From: Loripinus fragilis
Lineage: Eukaryota; Mollusca; Bivalvia; Lucinida; Lucinidae
DNA: 64,000 nucleotides
Reading direction: 5' to 3'
Assembly: GCA_964019695.1 (NCBI GenBank)
Contig: OZ026517.1
Span: 59,279,172 to 59,343,171 of the forward strand
Program-made: the position numbers and the translations under genes
In this document: positions 52,901-58,560 of the stretch, piece after piece
Layout of the letters: every line of letters begins with the position of its first letter
How positions within the stretch are numbered: the first letter of the stretch is position 1
Notes under the pieces: generated by a model
The model's input: only the letters and a program-made list of their open reading frames with translations
Database searches by the model: none
Told to the model about the DNA's origin: nothing

Positions 52901-54157
52901 TCGTGATTGACCCTTTAAGGGTTAAGCATAGAATTATAATTATTTTCATACCTATCAGTCTAAACATGTGTTTTGGGTGCTCAAAAGAACAGTCTCAATT
53001 GGACGGTTCTTTTGAGCACCCACAACATATATTTTGGTTGAGAAATAAGAAAAGTAATTTTCAAATATGCATTCTTACCTGAAGGCCTGAGTGAAACCTC
53101 TTACTTTTCCTCCATTTCATGCTAAGCCCTAAAGCAAAGCAAAAAATATGAAATACTTATCTCATGCTCTCCCATAGATTTACAGTTGAGTACTTTCATA
53201 ATGCTATGTTTTGGGTCAATAGGAATGGACAATGTTATAAGTGAATTGAGTTATAAAGGGATGGGAGCACAGTGGCTCAGTGGTAGAGTGCTTGACTTGA
53301 GACCGAGGGCCTGCTGGTTCAAGCTTCACCAGCGTCACTGTGTTGTGTCCTTAAGCAAGACACATTTATCCTTGCTTAGTACTGGTTCAACCCAGGAAGA
53401 CCCATCCCGACATAACTGAAAAATTGTTGACTGGGACGTAAAGAATCAAATCAAACAAACCAAAGTAATAAAGGGACAATTTTACATGGTCGTTTTACTG
53501 TAATTCATTTTTCACCATTCCATGGTTAAAAACAATTGGGAACCACAGCATGGCAATGTTATTTATCAATTACCACTCATATTAAATGTATAGTAGTACA
53601 ATCAGGTCAACATCGTTACATGACGTTGCACTTTTTGTTCCATTTTTTGAATGACGTTGATGACATTGAATCGACTTGAAGATCGATTATTACATCATTA
53701 TTATGAAGAGTGAACTAATAGGTAAACTGATAAATAGAATACCAGGTTCTCATCTTTTAATATCAAGTTTACCAGACTCGACTGTGAGAACGCATGTTGA
53801 ATCGTTCGGCAAGCCTGGCGATGTCAACAAGCCTTCTCAAAGCCTTGCCTGGTAAACTTGATATCAAAAACTCACTCACCAAGTATTCTCTATATCCAAA
53901 TCTGTGTTATAACGAGGTGTGTACTTTATGTAACCTTTTCATATTTTTAGGCAAGTACAAATATAGAAGAAGAGAAAACTTTACCATACCTCCCTGAAGA
54001 GCTTGATGAGTCAAGTGCAGTAAATCTAGAACCAGTGCAACAGTACAAGGAATCAGTTGAAAAATTGATCAACACAGGAGAAAACAATGAAACTGTATCA
54101 GACTATAGAAAATCTGTGATGAAGTTATTGAATATAAAGACATCATTAAATGTATGA
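25199..54157 (+). CDS. MRPS35: Mitochondrial small ribosomal subunit protein mS35 (MRPS35), complete, nine exons
   Basis: The gene encodes mS35, a structural protein of the mitochondrial 28S ribosomal subunit that acts in mitochondrial translation. Exons 25199-25370, 30100-30170, 33826-33948, 35260-35386, 39947-40086, 42063-42172, 44838-44907, 52571-52690 and 53951-54157 join in frame to 1140 nt, or 379 residues plus stop; human MRPS35 has 323. All eight introns have GT/AG ends. The basic N-terminus ([15 protein letters not shown]) fits a mitochondrial presequence. Conserved blocks are [11 protein letters not shown] (about 92-102), [10 protein letters not shown] (144-153), FCTPWPEGL with [15 protein letters not shown], a [10 protein letters not shown] block at the start of exon 7, and the C-terminal [10 protein letters not shown]. 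All align in order with human mS35. The start at 25199 was preferred over an in-frame ATG at 25121 because MAAP matches the family start. The gene shares its promoter region with PPP1R12. Confidence 0.95.
25680..27814. mobile_element. Possible 2.1 kb TIR element, poorly supported
   Basis: CCCCTGTCACACCAGAGC at the left and CTTGGTGTGACAGAGG at the right are inverted repeats of about 12-15 bp. A LINE 3' end lies between them. I find no clear target duplication. Confidence 0.35.
26052..26612 (+). pseudogene. LINE 3' end with reverse-transcriptase C-terminus
   Basis: An open frame of 128 codons (26052-26438) reads [40 protein letters not shown] and [12 protein letters not shown]. These are the usual last blocks of a non-LTR retrotransposon. 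The 3' untranslated part ends in AAAG repeats (26593-26610), a typical LINE tail. The element is 5' truncated and in the same orientation as MRPS35, in its first intron. The frame is open, which suggests a fairly recent insertion. Confidence 0.85.
28624..28790 (-). mobile_element. ACCGTCTCA-palindrome miniature element, copy 6
   Basis: Starts CTTTAGTTAAGAGTGCG and ends TTGTTTATCTTAACG. Half of the central palindrome is lost. Confidence 0.7.
29040..29525. repeat. Tandem array of 127-145 bp units, about three and a half copies
   Basis: CTCTACATCATGTGACCTAT recurs near 29131, 29258 and 29402, alternating with GACCTTGGGGTCAAGGTCAC. Confidence 0.85.
29860..30058. mobile_element. TGGATCC-palindrome miniature element
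   Basis: It runs from TAACTCCTTACCCTC to ATCAGCAGACCACAC with the internal GGATCTGGG segments. It ends 42 bp before MRPS35 exon 2. Confidence 0.5.
30100..30170 (+). CDS. MRPS35: MRPS35 exon 2
   Basis: A 71-nt exon between TTTTTAG and GTAAGA. It encodes residues 58-81 ([10 protein letters not shown] to RRVFYR), a basic linker ahead of the conserved core. Phase agrees with both neighbours. Confidence 0.88.
30400..30652. mobile_element. Palindromic element with GGCCAAATAAAAAAATA ends
   Basis: Ends AGGCCAAATAAAAAAATA and TATTTTTTTATTTGGCCT are perfect inverses; TTTAGGTAGGGT recurs inside each arm. Copies at 39690-39920 and, partly, 61493-61610. Confidence 0.75.
31960..33234 (-). mobile_element. 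Tc1/mariner transposon, about 1.27 kb, inactive
   Basis: Terminal inverted repeats TATACTATTGCCATAAAG and CTTTATGGCAATAGTATA lie next to TA dinucleotides at both ends. The minus strand carries remains of a Tc1-family transposase. It is inserted in MRPS35 intron 2. Confidence 0.88.
32497..33000 (-). pseudogene. Tc1/mariner transposase remnant
   Basis: The first part, 33000-32806, encodes a helix-turn-helix region with [20 protein letters not shown]. The second, 32727-32497, encodes the C-terminal catalytic region, with [14 protein letters not shown] (the second Asp of the DDE triad in QDxARPH) and [16 protein letters not shown] (the final acidic residue in NPIEH). The two are out of frame with each other and the stretch between them that should hold the first catalytic Asp is mostly missing, so the protein is not functional. 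Family length is about 340 residues. Confidence 0.88.
33284..33332 (+). mobile_element. SINE 3' tail fragment
   Basis: Only the end AACTGAAAGATTGATGAGTG, GACGTAAATAATC and CAAA repeats remain, a 5'-truncated insertion. Confidence 0.55.
33360..33760. mobile_element. Two TGGATCC-palindrome elements side by side
   Basis: One copy runs in one orientation to about 33550 (ending in CAGCAGATGACAAAA) and a second begins there with TCATCTGCTGATAACC in the opposite orientation and ends near 33760. They form an inverted pair just before MRPS35 exon 3. Confidence 0.55.
33826..33948 (+). CDS. MRPS35: MRPS35 exon 3
   Basis: A 123-nt phase-0 exon between TTGTAG and GTCAGT. It encodes residues 82-122 with the hallmark [13 protein letters not shown] and PFPVRQGY segments. 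Confidence 0.95.
33962..34107 (-). mobile_element. ACCGTCTCA-palindrome miniature element, copy 7, palindrome deleted
   Basis: GTGGGTACTCAAAACATATG joins the two flanks directly; the hairpin itself is missing. The ends (CTTTAGCGAGTGCG and TTTATCTAAACCTATGG) are those of the family. It starts 14 bp after MRPS35 exon 3. Confidence 0.7.
34108..35259 (+). other. Part of MRPS35 intron 3 without recognised features
   Basis: AT-rich intronic sequence. A degenerate repeat of about 180 bp can be seen between 34790 and 35170 (the phrase ctgaaaattgcagatt and its variants recur), but no element ends or coding potential are visible. Confidence 0.5.
35260..35386 (+). CDS. MRPS35: MRPS35 exon 4
   Basis: A 127-nt exon between TTTTCAG and GTGAGT. 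It encodes residues 123-164 with [20 protein letters not shown], the most conserved stretch of the family. Confidence 0.97.
35402..35630. mobile_element. Short, probably degenerate relative of the CGGTAAAT elements
   Basis: The right end AATTTTAGAACATTTACCG followed by TA is clear. The left end (CGATAAATGACTTATCTTCT, then AAAATTTTGAACAC) is diverged. It contains the GACTGCTTCTGCAGAAGCAG palindrome. It begins about 15 bp after MRPS35 exon 4. Confidence 0.5.
36065..36755. mobile_element. piggyBac-like non-autonomous element, 691 bp
   Basis: Ends CCCCTTCACTGCC and GGCAGTGAAGGGG are perfect inverted repeats flanked by TTAA (36061-36064, 36756-36759), the hallmark of piggyBac. ACCCCGAGTC..GCTCGGG is repeated twice inside the left end (36080-36150). 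No transposase reading frame. Confidence 0.88.
37337..37574. mobile_element. Miniature element with CCCTTTAAGCGCCAA ends
   Basis: Ends CCCTTTAAGCGCCAA and TTGGCGCATTAAGGG are inverted repeats, TTAA precedes the left end. The middle has CAAACAGCGTTGACCCAGA against TAGGTCCACACTGTTTG. Confidence 0.65.
38909..39466. mobile_element. mariner-like miniature element split by a SINE
   Basis: Ends CAGTTAAACCTGTCTTAAG and CTTAAGACAGGTTTCACTG with TA on both sides. The SINE at 38945-39265 lies inside it; the parts outside match 40171-40379. Confidence 0.8.
38945..39265 (+). mobile_element. tRNA-derived SINE, family B, inside a mariner-like element
   Basis: Plus-strand copy: head GGCCGTGTAGCGCAGTCAGT, B-box region GAGTTGATCCCGCC, tail GTTGACTTGGGACGTAAAG with CAACAAAACAAAC. 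It splits a miniature element at 38909-39466. Confidence 0.85.
39690..39920. mobile_element. Second copy of the GGCCAAATAAA element
   Basis: ATACCTGTGTTTAGGGTAAC to CTTATTTTTTTATTTGGCCT. It ends 27 bp before MRPS35 exon 5. Confidence 0.7.
39947..40086 (+). CDS. MRPS35: MRPS35 exon 5
   Basis: A 140-nt exon between TTTGTAG and GTATCC. It encodes residues 165-211 with [23 protein letters not shown] and [11 protein letters not shown]. Confidence 0.96.
40171..40379. mobile_element. mariner-like miniature element, intact copy
   Basis: Ends CAGTAAAACCTGTGTAAAAT and GTTTTACACAGGTTTTACTG are inverted. The centre has GAATGCTCCAAAGGGAGCAT as a short hairpin. Confidence 0.75.
40831..40873. repeat. Perfect 17-bp hairpin
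   Basis: GGTACACATTGGAATTG and CAATTCCAATGTGTACC are separated by eight or nine bases. Confidence 0.85.
42063..42172 (+). CDS. MRPS35: MRPS35 exon 6
   Basis: A 110-nt exon between TTTACAG and GTTAGT. It encodes residues 212-247 ([20 protein letters not shown] and the following GSRYN region) and two bases of Arg 248. Confidence 0.95.
42250..42663. mobile_element. hAT-like miniature element, probable AGCTA duplication
   Basis: Ends CAGGGTTCACAAAGG and CCCTGTATGAACCCTG. AGCTA precedes it at 42245-42249 and recurs at 42665-42669 after one extra A. The body repeats the phrase CTTGAAAAGTCCTTGAA, and a perfect hairpin lies near 42430-42487. Confidence 0.65.
44567..44795. mobile_element. Second copy of the GAGCCTTGACATG element
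   Basis: GAGCCTTGACATGTGATTTC to GAAATCTCATGTCACGGCTC. It lies 43 bp before MRPS35 exon 7. Confidence 0.75.
44838..44907 (+). CDS. MRPS35: MRPS35 exon 7
   Basis: A 70-nt exon between GTTACAG and GTAAGT. With exon 6 it gives [19 protein letters not shown], matching the human CPLRRQNYDY segment. A TIR element appears to start nine bases after the exon end. Confidence 0.94.
44916..45414. mobile_element. 0.5 kb relative of the CGGTAAAT TIR elements
   Basis: It starts CGGTAAATGTTCTCAAATTT and ends AAATTTTAGAACATTTACCA. It contains a tRNA-like sequence and the palindrome GACTGCTTCTGAAGAAGCAG near 45270. It starts nine bases after the end of MRPS35 exon 7. Confidence 0.65.
44979..45060 (+). repeat. 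tRNA-like sequence inside a TIR element
   Basis: GGATAGCTCAGTCGGTAGCG is a good A box and GCAGGTTCGAATCTAG a good B box. The first seven bases cannot pair with the 3' side as an acceptor stem, so it is a tRNA relic or SINE head rather than a working tRNA gene. Confidence 0.6.
45721..45939. mobile_element. TTAA-flanked miniature element, 219 bp
   Basis: Ends CCCATATAAGCC and GGCTTAAATGGG flanked by TTAA on both sides. The middle has an imperfect palindrome CAAACAGTGCATACCCAGAT to GATCAGGGTCTCCACTGTTT. A diverged copy is at 56990-57200. Confidence 0.8.
46012..46222. mobile_element. Second copy of the 8735 element
   Basis: CCATTAAGGCACCAATCACG to AGGTGGCACTTTATGATTTA, with the same central hairpin around 46118. 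Confidence 0.75.
46225..46870 (-). pseudogene. LINE reverse-transcriptase fossil with YADD box, split by a SINE
   Basis: Minus-strand translation gives [20 protein letters not shown], then [16 protein letters not shown], then [24 protein letters not shown] is the catalytic box of reverse transcriptases and VRQG...S.LLF is the block before it. A frameshift separates the parts. The SINE at 46497-46665 interrupts the domain. It is antisense to MRPS35. Confidence 0.82.
46497..46665 (+). mobile_element. tRNA-derived SINE, family A, shortened head
   Basis: B box TCTAGTTCAAGTCTC, the usual body, and tail GACTGGGACATAAAG with AATCAAACAAAC. It interrupts an antisense LINE fossil. Confidence 0.8.
46915..47105. 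mobile_element. TGGATCC-palindrome miniature element
   Basis: Starts near TTAACTCATTACCTGC and contains CAGGCCCGACAATATGTCGG and GGATCCAAACTGTTTGACAC. It lies in MRPS35 intron 7. Confidence 0.55.
47322..47470 (+). mobile_element. tRNA-derived SINE, family A, 3' truncated
   Basis: Head GTAGAGCGCTTGACTCCAG, B box GGGTTTGAGCTTC, body to AACTGAAAAATTGC, then cut off. Confidence 0.7.
49909..49951. repeat. Run of about 40 G bases
   Basis: A nearly pure G tract inside TE-2, capable of G-quadruplex formation; its exact length is unreliable in any assembly. A C tract lies at 7793-7811 and another at 25530-25543. Confidence 0.9.
50427..50856. repeat. 234-bp direct duplication inside TE-2
   Basis: CACTTTCATTGTGTATGTGA begins at 50427 and 50661; both units contain GCAGGCTCGTCTGAGCC and end near GTGATGATCCA. 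Confidence 0.85.
50889..51148. mobile_element. hAT-like miniature element, third copy
   Basis: Ends CATGCGCAGATCCAGA and GGATCCGCACATG with flanks ATGAG and ACGAG (one mismatch). It lies inside the 3.7 kb TIR element, and the earlier two copies lie in the 3.1 kb TIR element. Confidence 0.7.
52571..52690 (+). CDS. MRPS35: MRPS35 exon 8
   Basis: A 120-nt phase-0 exon between TTTGCAG and GTACAG. It encodes residues 272-311, starting [20 protein letters not shown]. Confidence 0.94.
52729..52924. mobile_element. Third copy of the 8735 element, reverse orientation
   Basis: AACCCATAAAGCGCCACC to GTGATTGACCCTTTAAGGG, next to TTAA on both sides, just after MRPS35 exon 8. Confidence 0.75.
52929..53083 (+). 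mobile_element. ACCGTCTCA-palindrome miniature element, copy 8
   Basis: It contains GGGTGCTCAAAAGAACAG and CGGTTCTTTTGAGCACCC. It directly follows a TTAA-flanked element in MRPS35 intron 8. Confidence 0.7.
53262..53462 (+). mobile_element. tRNA-derived SINE, family A
   Basis: Full-length copy: GGGAGCACAGTGGCTCAGTG head, GGTTCAAGCTTCACC B box, tail TTGACTGGGACGTAAAG with AATCAAATCAAACAAAC. It sits in MRPS35 intron 8. Confidence 0.88.
53951..54157 (+). CDS. MRPS35: MRPS35 exon 9 with stop codon
   Basis: A 207-nt terminal exon after TTTTTAG. It encodes residues 312-379 and ends with TGA at 54155-54157. The C-terminus has two related segments, [10 protein letters not shown] and [10 protein letters not shown], as in the human protein (YKKSVVSL and YKESVKRLLN). 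Confidence 0.95.
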   Translation, partial: ASTNIEEEKTLPYLPEELDESSAVNLEPVQQYKESVEKLINTGENNETVSDYRKSVMKLLNIKTSLNV

Positions 54158-54640
54158 TAGTGACTATAGAAAATCTATGATCAAATAATTGATATCATGG
54201 GTTTTGATGAAAACAAATTTTGAGCGTAAAATTATAAATATTTTCCTACCCATCAGATTTAACACATGTTTTGGGTGCTCAAAAGAACCGTCTCATTGTG
54301 ACGTTTTTTTTGAGTACCCACAACATATGTTTTGGTTGAGATATAAGAAAATTATTTTATTGGTGTGCACTCTTAACAAAAGGTGTGTATGATATAGACT
54401 ATAGAAATCCTATGAACAAATAACTGAATTTAAAAACATCGTTAAATGTATGATATATACTATAGAAAACCTTTGATCAAATAACTGAATATAAAAACAC
54501 TGTTAAATGTATGATATAGACTATAGAAAATCTGTGATCAAATAACTGAAGAATATAAAGACATCACTAAATGTATGATGTAGACTATAGAATGTTTACG
54601 ATAAAACTTCAAAGTGAGAAACCAGTAGAAAAATTGATAA
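54101..54640. repeat. 61-bp tandem repeat derived from the MRPS35 coding end
   Basis: GACTATAGAAAATCTGTGAT starts at 54101 inside exon 9 and recurs at 54162, 54397, 54458, 54519 and 54583. Each unit carries the TTAAATGTATGAT ending that contains the stop codon. A miniature element interrupts it at 54216-54384. Confidence 0.9.
54216..54384 (+). mobile_element. ACCGTCTCA-palindrome miniature element, copy 9, inside the 61-bp array
   Basis: Runs from about TTTTGATGAAAACAAATTTT to CACTCTTAACAAAAG. It interrupts the tandem repeat that follows the MRPS35 stop codon: spacing between flanking repeat units is 235 bp instead of 61 bp, so the insertion is about 174 bp. Confidence 0.75.
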
Positions 54641-55343
54641 ACACAGGACAAAACAATAGACTATTTTGAAACTATAGAAAATCTGAGATGGAATTATTGA
54701 CTAAATCTTTAATATTCGTAGGATGTCCAAAGGATTTTGAAGAAAGCTGTCAAATTGAGTGGTAATTGGCTTTTGAAAGTCACCTAATTCACTGCCCATT
54801 AAAATTTTGCATGAAAATGAAAGGGGATATAACATGTTTTCACTATGTATAGTTTATGCTGTTTGGTTAAAAAATGACAACTACCCAGAGGAAAAGAATG
54901 TGCAAGGATATAAAAAAAGGAGAGCTTTTTATCCCCATCACATTTTCTTGCCCCTTCTCTTCTTTCTTCATTTTCTTTTCCTCTTGCTTTATTCTCTTTC
55001 TAAGCTTGCATCTTTCGCACCTAGCCTTTGAGGACAGGCTCAGTACTGCACTTCCAAGATAAGGATAGTAAAAGTTTTTTTAAACAGGAAAATGTTACTC
55101 TTTTTTTCAAATTCTCAATCTTGGAGTCTTCAAGCCAGCTTCTAATAACTCTGTTGGCGAGCTTGTTTTCAAAAGTAAGTGACCTCTATGGTATCAAAAC
55201 ATGCCATATTTGTCAGAGTAAGTCATTCAAAAGGTGTTTTGTTTCAATTAAGCAATTATGCATTAAAATGCTATGGCAGTGGAAAGGATATTGACTGTAA
55301 AATGTCAATGATGAAACTATTGAAACTATAAAATTGCGCATCA

Positions 55344-55532
55344 GAAGCACTGTAGCTCAGTTGGTAGACCTGGAGTTGGGACCGAGAGGTTGTGGGTTCA
55401 AATCTAGCTATTGGTGTGGTATGTCCTTAAGCATGACACTTTATCTTTATTTTCTAGTACTGGTTCAACCCAGGAAATATCCTGAGATGACTGAAAAATT
55501 GTTGACTGGGGTGTAACGCATCAACTAAAAAA
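55344..55532 (+). mobile_element. tRNA-derived SINE, family A, divergent
   Basis: GTAGCTCAGTTGGTAGACC is close to a genuine tRNA A box and GGGTTCAAATCTAG to a B box. The tail GTTGACTGGGGTGTAACG is decayed. Confidence 0.8.
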
Positions 55533-55749
55533 AAATCCTTTTGTGGATCATTTGTGTTATTTATGTCTTGTGTCTGTCATGCTTTTGCGTCTCTTCATTG
55601 CTGCCTTGTGGTCACCTGCTGCGAAAGGGGTGACCTCTTGGCTCTCATTTGTGATGTTTAATTGTGTTTTTGTCACTTTCCCATGTGATATCCTTGGTCA
55701 GGTGTGGTACTTGATTGTATCTATTCCTGATCTTTGCCAACTTTCTTAC

Positions 55750-55876
55750 TTTAACAGTCAAAGAATATTTAAGGGACTAGCAAAAGCTTTGATCAGTCTG
55801 CGCATATGCGCAGGCTGGTCTGAGCTTTGCTGGTCGCACATACCACATTGTTGGAAATCTCATGTCACGGCTCATT
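55750..55876. mobile_element. Half copy of the GAGCCTTGACATG element
   Basis: Only the right half, ending GAAATCTCATGTCACGGCTC, is present. Confidence 0.65.
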
Positions 55877-56989
55877 TTTTTATTTCATTTTTTTCTAAAA
55901 GAAATGAATGAATATAATTTGGAAATGCCACATCACAGATCACAGACCAACCTATGGCACCAAGAGAGAGGACACCCATAGGAAAGTTGATATATGTACC
56001 TAGGCGCAAAAAACCTTTCTTCAGGGTTTCCAACCAGAACGACTCAAACCAGCCTGCTCAGCTACAGAAGCTAGCTAGACTAGTGAAATTTCTTTTGTAG
56101 CAATTTTAGAGGATGTGCAGTCTGGTCTGCGCCTTTGTTGTTCGAAAACATCGAAGATCGGTTTTCTCTCGTCGAGGCCCATATGATTATTGTGTTAAAG
56201 GGGACTGCAACCCTGAGGATTACTGTGTTTTATATGAAATATCTTAAAAAAAACATGAATTTGGATACCAGTTTCATCAATATCGGTTGAAAAACTAAGA
56301 AGTTGTAGGCGTTTGAATATTTGCAAATGGACTGTAATGGAAGCGACCATATTGTAGGCTTAAAGACGTAACACAACCTAATTAAATATGTGTAATTAAA
56401 ATAAAAGACAAACCAATGGATTTTTTGCAACTCTCATTAATAAAACATTTTCCTTATGTATAAAGCTGCATATCTGCTGAAACACAGATGCTTTGATAGT
56501 ATTGATAACTAAAAATTAAGCAGTTGAAAAAGTTCTAAAAACTAATTAAATATTCAAAATGGCGGCTAAATGTTGGCCATATTCAATTCTTTAAATGCCC
56601 ATAGCTTCCCCATTTTTCAACCGATTTTGATGATACTTGTATCAAAATTCATGGTTCATAGAGCTCTTTCTGATAAAACATACTTATTATTAGGGTTGCT
56701 GTCCTCTTTTATCTTGTCAATTGAAGTCTAACACCGCTACAACAAATTTATCTTCTAATGAGATTTATTGTGTTGGCAAATCATGATGAAAGAAATTAAC
56801 ATGACAGCTACCCAAATTAAACTTCAAACTTACCAGGTATGCAAATGATGTCCTTGAAATGTACACATAAAAAGCTTAAGATTATGTTTGTTGATATCCA
56901 ATGTCACAAGTCAAACTGTCATCTAAGGTGCTAAAATTAGCAAAGAGTACACCAACTTAGGTTACATTAGAGACTTTAAGCTCACCCAT

Positions 56990-57200
56990 ATAAGCTTAGG
57001 ATCCTTTTTGTGGTACATAGGCAAACAGTGCAGACCCAGATCAGAAACCCCATTCTCTGATCAGAGTCTGCACTGTTTGCTTACAGAATGTTTTATGAAA
57101 AATGAATAAAAATGAAAAATACCATCCAACAACCCTTCAAATGGAAATGGACTGCTCCAATTGATAAGAGTGGGAAATTGCATTTGGCATAAATGGGTTA
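56990..57200. mobile_element. Diverged copy of the 45721 element
   Basis: CACCCATATAAGCTTAGG to GGCATAAATGGGTTAACC with the same internal palindrome (CAGTGCAGACCCAGATCAG, CTGATCAGAGTCTGCACTG). Confidence 0.75.
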
Positions 57201-58089
57201 ACCACATGATGCAAACACAAGAATCGTGACAAAAACAACATAACAATCTATCCATGTTTAACTCTATAAAATAATCTGTCTTTCCGTCTGACAGAGCATC
57301 ATTTAAATAAGCTTTGAAATCACTATGTTCTTAAAGCTTTCTCAAGTCAGCCATAAACACAGGGACTTACATTTATCTGTTTGTGTTTGTAGAAGTGAAA
57401 GCATTCTTTCACACCAGATTTGAATTTCCACTGTTTTTACCCTTATCACATACCAACGCATACTAGACCCAGTGATCCCTATGTAAGCTCGCTGTCAGAA
57501 AAATCTGTCCCACATCGCTACCCATGTGAGATAAGCGTAACTAATACGAGATAAGCCACATGCGGCCGGTTGCTAATGTGAGATAACATTTTTGGCCCAT
57601 GACTGTATTCCTTAGAAAACGAAAGTTGAATTGTTGTCAGTCAGGAAAAAAATTCTATGTTGAGTTTTCAGCGATTTAAGTCGGCCTTCAACTTGGTTTA
57701 AAAGTAAAACTGCGCATTTTTACTTACAGCCTTTATTAAATGCTCTGAACATGCTGAGTGCATTGCGATTGGCATATTATACCTGTTGTGTTGGGCATTG
57801 AGTGACTGAATCCACCGGGACGGGAAGCCTAGATGATGTAAAAACACACCACACACACATTTTCCTCAACAAAATTACTTACTCGAGTTACTGTGGCTGA
57901 TAAGCTAGTTCTTGTAAATCCATTTTGATGAAATAACAATTTGTTCAATGTTTAATGCGCTGTCTATTCGCTGTTTCAATTTGATTTGTACAGCGCGCGT
58001 CATTGACTGTAAACATCAATCTCAGTGACGTCACCAACAAATAATACACAGTACTGTACCGTAGGGTCGTGGTATTTGAGAAAAAGAAT

Positions 58090-58232
58090 CGATCATTGGT
58101 GTTCAGTGGTTCCAGAAAAATCCCAACCTTCAGGTCCACCGTTCAGTGGGAAACTCGGCAAGCCTCGTTTCCCACTGGAACGGTGGGCCCTCGGGTTGGG
58201 ATTTTTCTGTCCCCACTGAACACCAATGATGG
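58090..58232. repeat. Foldback with TCGGCAAGCCTCG loop
   Basis: The arms, from ATTGGTGTTCAGTGG to CCACTGAACACCAAT and through CCACCGTTCAGTGGGAAAC-like segments, enclose ACTCGGCAAGCCTCG. Similar loops occur at 53760-53875 and 58630-58790. Confidence 0.8.
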
Positions 58233-58371
58233 ATTCTATTTATCTCCCATATCCCTTACCAACCCATGTGAAAGATAGAAATCAAGAAGAAGAGACATCA
58301 TTGTTATGTTAAAGTGATGTAATCATGTTATGTCATATCTCAGCATATTCAGGAACTTCTGGAAACAGGAA

Positions 58372-58560
58372 TTAAGTTAAGAGTGTGAATCAAAAAATTA
58401 ATTTTCTTATTTCTCAACCAAAACATATGTTGTGGGTACTCAAAAGAACCTGCTCAATGAGACGGTTCTTATGAGCACTCAAAACCTATATTAAAACTGA
58501 TGGGTAAGAAAATTAATTATAATTTTACGCTCAAAAATTTTGTTTATCTAAACCTATGTG
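58372..58560 (-). mobile_element. ACCGTCTCA-palindrome miniature element, copy 10
   Basis: Complete copy from TTAAGTTAAGAGTGTG to TTTGTTTATCTAAACC; the palindrome has a few substitutions. Confidence 0.75.
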
